Source: Termitomyces sp. T153
Taxonomy: Eukaryota > Basidiomycota > Agaricomycetes > Agaricales > Lyophyllaceae
Reading direction: 5' to 3'
Assembly: GCA_018296165.2 (NCBI GenBank)
Contig: JACKQL020000124.1
Coordinates: 1-64,000, forward strand
DNA: 64,000 nucleotides
Shown: positions 45,877 through 57,080 of the stretch, piece by piece
Numbering within the stretch: position 1 is the first letter of the stretch
Layout: the number at the start of each line of letters is the position of its first letter
Position numbers and translations under genes: made by a program
The notes under the pieces: model-generated
Told to the model about the DNA's origin: nothing
The model's database searches: none
The model's input: only the letters and a program-made list of their open reading frames with translations

Positions 45877-46810
45877 TGTCAGGTTCTGCTGACAATGGAG
45901 GCTCAGCTACACTGGCAAATTCTTACTAGGCAGATGCAATGTCCTGCACTTATAACCAAGTGTCCAGGATTGGCATGGAGGGGAGGGACTTGTGAGGGGG
46001 AGCTAGGAGGGGCAGTCCAAGCAAGTCCAGAGTGATTCGGGGATGTCTAAGACCAAGTATATTAGACATTGAACCTGGACAGGTGCTGGAACAAGTTTGT
46101 GGGTGTGCAAATAGAATGTGGGGTAAGCGGAGGCTTTGCAATTGATGGGGGCAGAGCTGGAGTTTGTCGGGAGATCACCAAGGCATGAGGGGTTCCTGGG
46201 CCAAGCAGGGAGCAGGGTCCAGAGTTGTCATAAGAATGTTTGGGTCATAGCATGTGCACAGAGTTCGTACTAACATTGGAGATGAAAGGAACTTAGGAAG
46301 ACAAAGGAAATATACACAGTCAAGATGAGACAGAGAAAAGAGATAGATTCAAAACTAAAAATAGAAACAGTGACAAGACAAAAGACAAGACATAGGAAAC
46401 CAGTAAATGCAATATCAAGACTAAAGTACCAGGGGTTACTCTATAACTTATATACCTACTACTGGGTGGTTCCGGAGGGCAGAGGATATGGTGGCAGGCT
46501 TGACAGAACTGCACAGAGTTGACGGGTGTCAGGTGTGATCTTGGGTGGGCTGTGGTGACATTCTGATGGGATCAGTTGAAAAGTGGATTACTCCGGGGTT
46601 GGGGGAAGTCTTGAGAGTTCAGGAAAATTCAGGGAACATGTCAACTGCTGCAGAGAAGGCATTGGAGTTGATCAAGGAGCCATCAGGGTTTGCCAAGGAA
46701 GTGTCAGAGTTGCCCAAAGTGGGTATGGAGGGTGCGCAAGGGTTGGGGAGTTTGGCAGAGCATTGAGGGGGCTGGGGGCAGTGTCGGGGTCTAGGGAGCA
46801 GGTCATGACA
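45877..46810 (-). repeat. E-family LTR (E3), probably a 3' LTR of a minus-strand element
   Basis: 934 bases from TGTCAGGTTCTGCTGAC to GGTCATGACA. The sides show no target duplication (GCTGC against TCATC). To its right lies TCATCCCCCCTTCAGC, the reverse complement of a polypurine tract, so it should be the 3' LTR of an element running leftwards whose interior begins at 46,811. Confidence 0.7.
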
Positions 46811-46826
46811 TCATCCCCCCTTCAGC
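46811..46826 (-). other. Polypurine tract next to E3
   Basis: On the minus strand it reads GCTGAAGGGGGGATGA, immediately before the LTR start TGTCATGACC. The same design occurs at elements C, I and J. Confidence 0.7.
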
Positions 46827-48620
46827 GTCAAGACCCTTGAGATGCAGGGCACAGTTCAGGAATTGGTGGGGTGTGGGAATTGAAGTTGAGCAATATTTAT
46901 CAGACTGCAGTAGCAGCAGTGGCATGGGGAATGAAGTCGAAGCATGGCCACTGCTCATCATGGGGTTCTTCCCAAGTCATTGAAAAGGGTCAGACATACT
47001 CTGGGTTCCCAAACTTTCCCAATGTTGTCTTCCGCATATTCTCCAGCAGCATCACCCTCCCCATTGGCACATACCTTGACTTCTTTCTTGGAGGACTCTG
47101 AGGGTTGGCGAGACTGTAGGTGGGTGCAGGCAATGAACCATAGTTGTAAGTACTGTCTCTTGCTTGTCATGGCTGGAGTGCTGATTAAGTCCCATCAGAG
47201 TTGTCAGCAGTGGTGGCAGGCCCCTCAGGGCTTTTATCAGAGGAGGCTCCAGTACAGTCAGCAGTGGAAGTGGTCCCTGCTTCTCATTCCAGGCCTGGTA
47301 TTGCCCCTGGGGTGGTCTGTCCCATCCCTACAGGGTTGAGAGTCATGCAGGCAGATGTGATGCTGGAGTACTTTGCAGAGGCTGTAGGGTGAGCAAGAGG
47401 TCCCCCGATGTTGGAGTAGTGTCAGGCGGTGGCCCTGATGCATCATTGGCATGTCTCTTACTTATCAAGCTAACCCATATTTCTAATGCGCATCCTGTAC
47501 CTGGCAGGATGAACAGTGTGAATTTGAGGAGCCCATGCCGGGAGTGCAGTGGGACACATCAGTGTGTCTTCCATGTTGCTCATAGCACAAGAAGTGCTCT
47601 GTCACTCTGAGTTGGCATGCTGCTTGCATTGTGGTGGAGCAGGGGTGGGACCATAAGTGGGTTGCTGCACAGTTGGAGGAGAGTCAGAGGGGTAGGGTAG
47701 AGTCTCAGGGAGGGGTTCCAGAGTAGAGGGAGAAGTTGGCATGGGGCAGCCCCCAATGAAAGTTGGGCCCCTATGGGGTGGGCGAAAGGAGGGGGCCCTT
47801 GCAATGCATAACAAGAGTAAGTGGAGGGCATCCCCCTTGCTGGAGGCAGGGCCTAGCAAGCGGGCATGGGGGGAGCTAGTGATGGTGGGCCCTCCAGGTC
47901 CCACAGTATATTTCCCAGCTTCTGAGGCCTTGGTCGAGCAGTCTGCAGAAGTGTCATGGTTGGTTGCCAAGGCTTTCCTATGGCATTGGGTGGAGTTGGA
48001 AAGGTTGTTGGCTACATGCGGGGAGGAAGTTCGTAAGATGGGGGAGGAGAGGAGGAGAGGAATGGGCTTCAGAGGGAACTGGATGGGGCTCAGAGGGAAT
48101 GGGACCTAGTGCATAGGAATAAGAACATTGCCATGGGGACTGCTATGGAGTGACTGTTGCAGCTTCAAGAGCTGCAAGCACGTATGGGGCCATTGGAGGT
48201 GCAGGTGGAGGCAGTGGAGCAACAATTGGAGGACTCAGGAGTGCAGGGGACTCAGCAGGGGTCCAGTGTGGAGGTGACCCAAGTGGTGGCAGAGAGGGCA
48301 TGGCAGCGGGAAGAGTGGCTTGCCAACGAGGTGGCCTTAGGGCAGTGGAGAGTGCTCTATAAGTGCTCCCTTTATTTCCTATTTAGTACAAGCTGATATT
48401 TGATTCTGCAGACTGGGCTAGGGAGCACTGCATCCTCCTTGACAGAGTGTTGGCAGCACTGGGGTCCATCCACAACAGGTTGGCAAGGATGCCCAGGGAT
48501 CTTCCACCAGAGTTGGGGCAGGGGGTCATGCAGATGGGGTGTCTGCTGGCAGGACATTAGCAGAGGGCAATGGTGGACCCCGGAGCATGGTGGGAGGTGG
48601 TTATGGAGGTGGTGGAGCTG
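46827..48620 (+). repeat. CC repeat family, copy 3 (left part)
   Basis: The best preserved copy. It begins GTCAAGACCCTTGAGATG and runs to the AGCTG target duplication of element C, continuing at 54,978. It holds more CpG than the other copies, so it is younger or less decayed. Confidence 0.8.
47505..48395 (+). pseudogene. CC family protein remnant, copy 3
   Basis: Frames on the plus strand read FEEPMPGVQWDTSVCLPCC, then HKKCSVTLSWHAACIV and EQGWDHKWVAAQLEE (about 47,523-47,690), a Cys/His cluster with CxxC and later Cys that could bind zinc. After a low-complexity middle comes the coiled coil (GWQG..LERLLATCGEEVRKMGEER from about 47,965; LQLQELQARMGPLEVQVEAV near 48,155) ending WQREEWLANEVALGQWRVLY near 48,360. 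An in-frame stop follows soon after. Layout equals copy 2. Function unknown. Confidence 0.55.
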
Positions 48621-49060
48621 TGTAAAGGCAACCTCTAGAGGCTGTGGCTCAATCACACAGCTGGCAAAGGGAAATCCAAAGTCTATTTAGTACTGTACAG
48701 TGTCTACTGAGATAACCACTCACCTGGCAAAGGAAAATCCAAAGAGAACAAGTCTGGGGATTCCCTAGGCCAGGTGTGATGCTTCAGAGGCTTCAGAAGT
48801 GTGAGAAACAACTGTACAGTATGACAGAGAAAAAAGACACAAGTGATGTGTCAGCAATTGGTCAGCAGTTACATAAGCCAGTGGCAGTGTCAAAGGGGCA
48901 CACTTGTCTGAATTATTGACAGAGAACTGGTGCAGCCTGAAGGCTGAAACTAGGACCAATAGATAGGGAAAAGGAAGGAGAATAAAGAAAAACTATAATG
49001 GAGCAAATCTGACAAGAACTGGAGGAGGAGAAGGGGAAACAAGTGAGACATCCCCTAACA
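48621..49060 (-). repeat. 3' LTR of chromovirus C
   Basis: On the plus strand it runs TGTAAAGGCAACC to CATCCCCTAACA. Followed on the right by the reverse-complement polypurine tract at 49061-49075. Confidence 0.95.
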
Positions 49061-49075
49061 TCACCCCCCCTCTAG
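49061..49075 (-). other. Polypurine tract of chromovirus C
   Basis: Minus strand reads CTAGAGGGGGGGTGA before the LTR start; the TAG inside it probably was the Pol stop codon. Confidence 0.85.
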
Positions 49076-52000
49076 GATGTGGTGCCTCAACGCACTGGGT
49101 AGAAGAAGTCATGAATTGCCTGGTCAGCTGGTGAAATAGAGTAGATGCCTCAAATTGCTTTGGGGGCATTAGAATGCCTACAGTAGAAGTCCCAGACCAA
49201 GCCTGGTGCATGAACATTAGCCTGTGGTTCCCAAGAGATGTTCTCAATGCCATATCCCTTCCATTTCACCTTGAACTGCAATTTCCCTCAGAATACCCTG
49301 CTGTCCAAGATTTCCTCCACCTCATATTCTTCCTCATCATTAACCAGGACTGGTGGTGGGGGTGGCTTAGGGCAATGGCCTGGGATTGGATCCTCTGGAG
49401 CTGGAAACAACTTGACCATGTTGAAGACTGGATGCAGTTGGCGCAGGCCTGCTGGGAGTTTAAGTCAGTATGCCAAAGGCCCTACCTTCTTCTCCACCAT
49501 AAAGGGGCCCAGATGATGATGTGACAGCTTTGGGGATGGCCTTGTTGTCTTAATGTCTGAGCTGTCTAAGTACACATGGTCCCTGGGCTTGTAAACTGGC
49601 ACAGGCATCCATCTGCAATCATAGTACCATGCCATGTCTTCCTTGGCCTTCACCAATGCAGCTTTTGCCTCCTCCTATGCCCTTCTCATCTGGTTCACAA
49701 ACTCATTGACAGAATTGTTCTCTGAGGGGCATGCCCAAGGTTCAAATCCCATGTGAGGGTGCCTGCCAGTGTCCAGGAAGAATGGAGTCATCTGTGTGGA
49801 AGAGTGAACATGGTTGTTGTATTGGAATTCTGCATCTGGAAGCAGCTCATCCCAGTCATCCTGCCTCTCATTACAAAACAGGCAGAGATACTGTTCCAGT
49901 TCCTGGTTAACACGTTCTGTCTGCCCATCTGACTGAGAGTGATAGGCTGTGGTAGTATGGAGCTTTATGCCTAGCAGGCAATACAGTTCTTGAGTGAATT
50001 CTGCCACAAACTGGGGGCCCCAGTCTGAGACATATTCATCTGACAGACCATGGAGTTTCCAGACATTCTTACGGTATAGGCTGGCTGCTCCCAAGGCAGA
50101 GCATGTGGTGTGAGTAGGTATGAAGTGAGCCCGTTTGCTATAGAGATCCACTACCACCATCACGGCATCATACCCATGAGCGTCTGGTAGCTCCACAATG
50201 AAATCAACTGATGCAACACTCCAGCAAGTGGGTGGAGCTGGCCTATGGGTGCTTGGTGGTGAGGTTTTGTGCAGAGACAGAGGTTGCAGGTGCTAGTGTA
50301 GGTGCCTACATATCGGGAGATCTGTGGCCACCAATAGTTCTGGGATACCAGCTCTAGCGTCTTCCACCTTCCAGGATGTCCAGCTACTCAAGAGTCATGA
50401 TGTTGTTCTACAATGTGCTGATGAAGTTCTGGAATGTTAGGCACATAAATGTGTCCTCTGAAGGTCAGCAGCCCATCCTGAAGACCCCACTCATCTGCAT
50501 GCACTGACTTGACTCTGCTTGCCTGTCAAGCTTGTAGGGCCTGTGCAGCCTGGGCAACTGCATCCTCCTGTGCACCCTCCCAGTTCCCTCATCGGATGTC
50601 CTTAAGGATGTTTGCCTCATCTCCCTAAGCCACAATCCCTTCTAGTGCATGGATGGCAAAGAGCTCTAGCTTGAGGAGGACAATATTGTCATTATCTCCC
50701 ACTCCAGTGCCATGGTCCACCTGCCTGGACAGTGCATCTGGTTTGCCCATGCTCCATCCTGGTTTGTGGTGCAGTGAGAAGTCAAAGTTGGCCAGATACA
50801 GAGACCACTGAGCTTGACGTCAATTGAGTTTCTTAGTGGAAAGGAAGTACTCCAGGTTCTTATGGTCTGTCCAGACTTCAAACTTATGTTGTGTGCCCTC
50901 AAGGAAATGCCTCCATTCTTCAAAGAACGGAATAATCACCAGCATCTCCTTGTCATGGATCTCATAGTTCCATTTCACTGCATTAAGGCTCTTGGAGTAG
51001 AAGGCTACTGAGTGCCATTTGCCATCCTCTTTTGACTGCTGGAAGAGGACTGCCCCTGTAGCAAAGTCTGAGCTATCTGCTTCCACATGGAATGGAGAGT
51101 CATAGTTAGGGAACAGGAGGACTGGCTTTGAGGTCACGGAACACTTGAGGGCATCAAAGGCAGCTTGCTGTGGGGGCTCCCACCACCATGCAGTATCCTT
51201 AACTGTGAGATCAAAGAGGGGTCATGCATGGTGGGAGAAATCCTGTATGAACCTCTGATAGAGATTGACAAACCCAAGAAAGGCCTGAACTTCCTTTTTG
51301 TTCCTTGGCTCAGGCCACTCTGCTACTCCAGCCACTTTAATGGGGTCCATCTTGGCAGTTCCATGTGAAATGATCAAACCCAGGTACTCCACTTTTGTCT
51401 GTTCGAACTCACACTTCTCAGGCTTTAAATAGAGCTGGTGTTGGTGAAGGCATTCCAAGACCATGTGTGTGACCTGGCAGTGCTCCTCCTGAGTTCTTGT
51501 GTAGATGAGGATATTGTCAAGATACACACAGATGACACTTTCTGCAATCAGATCACGGAAAATGTCATTCATCATAGTCTGAAAGGTGGCTGGGCTATTG
51601 GTGAGACCAAAGAACATTACTAGAGGTTCAAAAAGTCCACAATTAGTTTGGAATGCTGCCTTCCACTCATCCCCTTCTTTGATGCGTACATTGTTGTAGC
51701 CCCAGCAAACATCCAACTTAGTGAAATAGCATGCACCTTGAAGGTTGTTGACAAGTTCTGAGATGAGTGGCAAAGGGTAGCGGTTCTTCACTGTCATTGC
51801 ATTCAGGACCCAATAATCCTAAACTAGACGAAGAGACCCATCCTTCTTCTTAATAAAGAAGACTGGGGAGGCCATTGGAGACTTGGAGGGTCGTATTCGT
51901 CCTGAGCTAAGATTCTCTTGCAGGAAAGTGTCCAGCTCGTCCTGTTCATGGGGTGCAAGTGGATAGACCTTGTAACTGGAGGGCTCTGCATCTGGTATCA

Positions 52001-53102
52001 GCTCAATCACATGATCCCACTGCTTATGCTCTGGAAGTGAATTAAAGGAGGCCTGGGAGAATACATTCTCAAAGTCATGGAGGTGATTGGGAACAGTGCT
52101 ATGGAAAGGCTTGGGCTGTTAATTTGCCACAAATGCCTCAGCCAAATGCTGAGAAGTTGTCTGACTGGCCCAAATCTCCGCCATGGCAGGAGGGAGGCCA
52201 AGGATTGTGGCATAGATCTGATCACCTACCTCTATATTCTCATCCAAGGACTCTGCATCTAGAGTATGGGTCCATTCTCCTCCTCCTTCCTCTTCCTCTG
52301 GAGATTCACACCCAACACCTTGGACATCCTCATAGAGGGCCTCTCTATAAGGGAATGCCAGAGGGGGGGGACTCAGGAGGTCTAGATCAGCATAAGGAAG
52401 ATGCCCAGCATGACAGGCATGCACAGCAGCACGTTTATGAACTTTGGCTCTCTGCTCTATACGGGCTTCTTCTGCACAAGTAACACAGCAACGTGGGCAA
52501 CAACTCATCTTCACCTCACCCTTAGTCCAGTCAATCTCTGGATTGTGTTCACGTAGCCAGGTCAACCCCAGGATCATGTCTTGTTTTTCCAAACTAGTGA
52601 CAGCAAAAGCAGCTCGCTCTGAGTGGTCTTGGTAGTGGAGGACCAGGTCTACTACAGAGTGAATAGAGCCAGCTTCATTGAGCATGCCATCAACATTGTA
52701 TACAGGGATAGGACGAGAGAGGGGGCGAGTGGTCAGGTGGTGTCATTGCACGTAGTCAGTGTCAAGGAAGAGGCCTGTTGCACCGCTGTCAAGGAGGGCA
52801 ACCACACTTTGGATCTGCTGGGTGTCTGTTGTCTCAATCTCCACCTGTAGCTTCAGGGAGTTGGTAGAAGGGGTAGAAGCAACAGCATAATGGTGGGGGA
52901 GGCGGCGTTCCCATGCAGGGATGTGAGGGCATGTGCTGGGGGGTGTGTTTCTGGCTGAGACTTTAGCTGGAGGGGGAGTTTGTATGTCTGAGGAGGGGCT
53001 TATCATTTCAGGCATAGTGTCAACAACGGCAACAGATATATTTGACTCTATGGACAAGGGAGCAAAACAATTAGCACTGGGCAATGGGGGCGTACTGGTC
53101 AT
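49072..53102 (-). pseudogene. Chromovirus C Pol (protease, RT, RNase H, integrase, chromodomain)
   Basis: Reading leftwards from 53,102: retropepsin (VVALLDSGATGLFLDTDYV, near 52,770), the GLTWLREHNPEIDW end, RT (SSGRIRPSKSPMASPVFFIK, NRYPLPLISELVNNLQGA, FGLTNSPATFQTMMNDIF, catalytic box VYLDNILIYT near 51,515), RNase H (VEADSSDFATGAVLFQQS, EMLVIIPFFEEWRHFLEGT, DHKNLEYFLST), integrase zinc region (about 50,290-50,420) and core (SVDFIVELPDAHGYDAVMVV, VSDWGPQF, NQELEQYL) and a chromodomain (EYEVEEILDSRVF..KVKWKGYGIENIS, about 49,240-49,335). One frame holds to about 50,230, where a small frameshift moves to another. Interruptions are mostly TGA where Arg CGA is expected. Confidence 0.93.
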
Positions 53103-53113
53103 CCGTTGCCCTT

Positions 53114-54421
53114 TTAAAAATCCTCAGACTCTGTAGGAACCTCCTCCAATTCATTGGCCACTTCCTCAGAATGGACAGCTATAGGTGCATCCAGAGAGGG
53201 AGTTCCTGTGGCATCCTGGGCTGCGAGGAGTTGGATGAGCAACTCTTCTTGCTCTGATGCTGACAAGTAGCAAACTTCTAGCCCTTGAGGACAGTAACGG
53301 GCAAAATGACCTGCCTTCCCACAGCGTTGACACAGCAAGGGGGTGGTGGACCACTGTCAGGAAACATCAACATCCATTGGGACTCCTTGGGGTAGGGAGC
53401 GCAGAGGAGCAGCATGAGGCATAAAGAAAGGAGCTGCACCTGGTTGTGAGGATGCAGGTGCCAGTGCAGAAGAGAGAGCTTGGGGGGTGAACCCTCCACA
53501 AGGAAAAGGGAAGGTTGGGAGTTGCATCCACTGCAGCTCACGTTGCAGTTCCATGAGCTGCCACTGCTTGCATGCCACCTTGTACCAGGTATCAACCTGC
53601 TCATCATCTGGGCACCCTTCTGCCATGCCGTCTATACAATCCCTGAGAGAGGGGTGGAGTCCGTCACAGAAGGTTAGGCAGAGTTGTAGACTATCCAGAT
53701 ATCCAGCCTGTTCAACTAAGGCACAAAAGGAGTCAATGTACTCATCAAGTGACTGCTTTCCTTGACCATACTGAGTTTGGTCTCAAAGGGAAAGTGCTGC
53801 AGTTTTGGCTGGGTCAAGGGGGAAGAACTCTGCTCAAAACTCCTTCTCAAACTCTGTTCAGCTAGAGAAACTCTCTACTTCTCCTGAGTGTTGGAAGATG
53901 CACTGTGCATAAGTTGAGGTTAGACCAGCCTTTATGTAGGAGAGGACCCAGGCAATTGTCAAGGCATCCAAGGTAAAGGCTTCACCACTCAGCTGGATAT
54001 AGGTAATGCAGGACTGGAGGAAACGTTCTCCAGCCTTATGATCTCCATCATATACATTAGGGAGTGCAGAACGAGGGAGTTTGAAATGACAAGCTGAAAG
54101 GCCTAAGCCAGATGCAGATGCAAACTGTTCTGCAGCAGCTGGAGCCAACAAGCCTGAGCTAGGTGCAGACACAAACCATTCTGCATCTGCTGGGGGCATC
54201 AAAGGAGTGGTAGGAGCAAGGGGGAGACATTCCAGAAGGGCTTGTAGAGAAAGGGACACTGCTTCAGTAGTTTGACAGAGTCCAGTGAGTTCAGCTGTGT
54301 GGGAAGTAAGGGAGGCTTGGGTAAGTTGAACCTGTGTTTCCAGGGACAGTAAACAACTCCAGGCATCATCCTGGGGGCTTGAAGCATCAGGGGGAGGTGC
54401 TAGAGGGGTTGGCTGGGTCAT
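53114..54421 (-). pseudogene. Chromovirus C Gag
   Basis: A single 436-codon frame starts at the ATG at 54,421 (MTQPTPLAPPPDASSPQDDA) and ends after the acidic LEEVPTESEDF at 53,114. It shows a Gag core (LDEYIDSFCALVEQAGY) and an intact CX2CX4HX4C knuckle, CQRCGKAGHFARYC, at about residues 364-377. The four in-frame stops (53858, 53834, 53783, 53357) are all TGA. Pol begins just downstream in another frame. Confidence 0.93.
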
Positions 54422-54537
54422 AAGAAGAGTACAGGGGTACTAAGACACTGGTGGGGGAGAGACCTTTTGAGGAACCAAGTAGAAGCTTAAGTAATCGAAA
54501 AGGGGGCTCCCAGACCAAATCTAGAGACTTGTTCTGC

Positions 54538-54977
54538 TGTAAGGGCAACCTCTGGAGGCTGTGGCTCAATCACGCAGCTGGCAAAGGGAAATCCAAAGTC
54601 TATTTAGTACTGTACAGTGTCTACTGAGATAACTACTCACCTAGCAAAGGGAATTCCAAAGAGAACAAGTCTGGGGATTCCCTAGGCCAGGTGTGATGCT
54701 TCAGAGGCTTCAGAAGTGTGAGAAACAACTGTACAGTATGACAGAGAAAAAAGCCACAAGTGATGTGTCAGCAATTGGTCAGCAGTTACATAAGCCAGTG
54801 GCAGTGTCAAAGGGGCACACTTGTCTGAATTATTGACAGAGAACCAGTGCAGCCTGAAGGCTGAAACTAGGACCAATAGATAGGGAAAAGGAAGGAGAAT
54901 AAAGGAAAACTATAATGGAGCAAATCTGACAAGAACTGGAGGAGGAGAAGGGGAAACAAGTGAGATGTCCCCTGACA
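54538..54977 (-). repeat. 5' LTR of chromovirus C
   Basis: On the plus strand it runs TGTAAGGGCAACC to TGTCCCCTGACA. Gag lies to its left with a leader of about 115 bases. Confidence 0.95.
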
Positions 54978-55105
54978 AGCTGCTCCTGGGGCATCCCAAA
55001 GTTCTGGCAATGGTAGTAGTGCAGCTGGAGGTGGATCTGGTGGGGAGGATAGCAGAGGTGGAGTTGGAGGAGGAGGGGGAGTAGGACCCTCTGAATCCTG
55101 ACAAC
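54978..55105 (+). repeat. CC repeat family, copy 3 (right part)
   Basis: Sequence after the target duplication continues CC copy 3 (GGAGGTGGATCTGGTGGGGA, as at about 18,990 in copy 1). Confidence 0.7.
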
Positions 55106-55239
55106 CCTCTAGTGATCCACTCTCTGCAACTCCATATTTACTTGGAGTACGAACTGGAGATACATCAGACCCATGGCTGTTTGACAGTAATGACTAATCC
55201 AGCCTCTGTTGATGCAATGTCAGTCACTATCAGCATTCA

Positions 55240-55437
55240 CATCATAGCCCATCTCTTATCTCATGCTCCATAAATCAAAACCAGTCAATTGATTCTGTCT
55301 ACAAATTATGAAGTAAGGTGCTGCCTTATGTAATTCCAATGATAGTATTTTAGAGGTAGTGTCATGTGATGCTACCACATAATAATATGAATAGAATAAT
55401 TATCATACAGTAAGTATCAAACAGATGCTCCATTACA
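55240..55437 (-). repeat. LTR, family I
   Basis: In reverse complement it begins TGTAATGGAGCATCTG and matches 8,469-8,650. The right neighbour TACCCCCCTTTTGAG is a reverse-complement polypurine tract, so this is probably the 3' LTR of a minus-strand element. Its far end may reach about 55,150 but was not matched there. Confidence 0.65.
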
Positions 55438-55452
55438 TACCCCCCTTTTGAG
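55438..55452 (-). other. Polypurine tract of family-I element
   Basis: Minus strand reads CTCAAAAGGGGGGTA directly before the LTR start TGTAATGG. Confidence 0.65.
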
Positions 55453-55459
55453 TCTGTCA

Positions 55460-57080
55460 ATGGACTCACAACTAGGTTTCCAACTCTTCTGGGGTCAGCT
55501 CCATGATGCATTGCATGGTGCAATCCCTCTGGTCTGGAGCCATGAAGAAGGAGATCTGATGGAACTCCTGGAGGAGGAGAGCAGCATGTATCTGCTACCT
55601 CATGGTGATGTGAGGCTGGTACTCACAAATGACCCTTAGCATCAGCCATAGCTGTTCTGAATTTATGTGCATCCCTCAAGGAGCCCATCAGTACAATAAC
55701 TCATATTGTGGGGATATATAGAATAACTCTGCCCTTCCAAAAGAGCAAGCAAAGACTGCTTCATTGCCAACAAAAACTGCATTGGTTGTTGGTGACCAGT
55801 AGAAGTTGGGGTGCAAAATACCCTGGAAGTCATTCTGGTGCTCAAAGTGCCCACATACAAATGTAGTCTCCCAGCTGTCAGGAAGGCAGCCTTGTATTGT
55901 ACACATGCTTGAGGTCCAGCTTGGACTTCTCAGCATCAATAGCTAACAGCCATTCAGTGTTAGTGTTGTGCTTCTTCCTTCAACAATGCTGCACATTGTC
56001 ATCAATTGAGTTGCTGTCCAAGATGTGTTTCTTGGATGTTGGGACATTGTCATCATCATTGCTCCCCAAGTCCAATGCACCTGTGGCACCTGCTGTAGCT
56101 CAAGAAGCTTATACTTGGGTGACAAAGAACTCTTCATCATGGGGGTCCCAATGCACCATTGGAATCTGCTCATGGGACAGGGCAGCTGGGATCTTGTAGG
56201 TCCTTGGTTTGAGGACCTTGATCATTCCACCTCTGACTCCTGCAGCATGTTTGCAGGAAAGGCTACCAGGGTGGCAACAACCACAGGTTATCTGCCACTA
56301 CTGGAGTTGTAGCTGGCTTTGCAGAGCCAGCCTTAGCTGTTGCTGGCCTTGACAGCCCAGCCTTTGCCAATGCTGGCTTTGACAGTCCAATTGCAAACTA
56401 TGGTGCCCTGAAGTTAGGATGCTTGTCCATCAGCTGGTCATTGCCAGTGGAAACAACATCATCATAAGGCACTGATTGTGCCCTCTGAGTTGAAGAACCC
56501 TCAATAAACACAGAAGTCCCTGTACAAGCCTTCTTTGCCTCTGGAAGTTGAGGAGGGGATGCTACTCACTTGCCCTTCCCCAATGCTGAACAGAAGAGGT
56601 CCAACTGGGCCTCATCCCTTTGATTTCTGACAATATCAAGTTTGTTCAGAACTTGAAATAGTGTAGTTGCATTAGGGATACTTGATACTTGAGTACCACC
56701 CATAGTGCCAACTTGTACACCATAGTGATTCCTTCCTGAGCCAATGTTACAACTGCAGAGTATACAATTGCAAATGGTATTCTATCTATCCATTTTAACA
56801 AGGTCTGATTTAGTAGCTTTAATCTGCAAATACATGTGTAAATGGGTAGCTACCCTGTCACTGTGCTATCTAAGGAGTATTTTTTTGGAGTTTGGCCATG
56901 CTGTCTAGGGTGGATCTGTTGCTGTAATTTTATTCAATACATTGGAAGGTGACAGATTTGATATTCAAGATGGACCTGGTCCTGCTACTTTCTTAGCCTC
57001 CCTGGCTGCCTGCTTTTTCTTCCTCTCCTGTTTCTGTCTTTCCTTTTTCCTAAGGTGTCTTTGATACATTATAACCTTGT
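55460..57080 (-). pseudogene. Fossil gene with basic N-terminus and Pro-Ala repeats (family-I interior)
   Basis: The minus strand gives a protein-like reading with stops. It starts near 57,060 with a basic stretch (KKERQKQERKKKQAAREAKK), then SSIPNATTLFQVLNKLDIVR and NQRDEAQLDLFCSALGKGK. A short repeat follows: SKPALAKAGLSRPATAKAG SAKPA (about 56,310-56,400, three units of about 30 bases). Later come HEQIPMVHWDPHDEEFFVTQ, an acidic Ser/Asp stretch and TEWLLAIDAEKSKLDLKHVY. I do not recognise it. It sits where the interior of the family-I LTR element should be. Confidence 0.45.

Larger units (their letters stand above)
48621..54977 (-). mobile_element. Complete Ty3/gypsy chromovirus C
   Basis: A full-length minus-strand element of 6,357 bases. 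It has two 440-base LTRs with about 14 differences counted by eye (about 97% identity), a polypurine tract, complete gag and pol with chromodomain, and the target duplication AGCTG at 48616-48620 and 54978-54982. It lies within CC copy 3. It is the youngest-looking element here, though already inactivated by many nonsense changes. Confidence 0.96.

Noticed and set aside
45872..46815. E3 as a solo LTR
   Set aside because: No matching flanks, and a polypurine tract adjoins one side, which fits a terminal LTR of a longer element.
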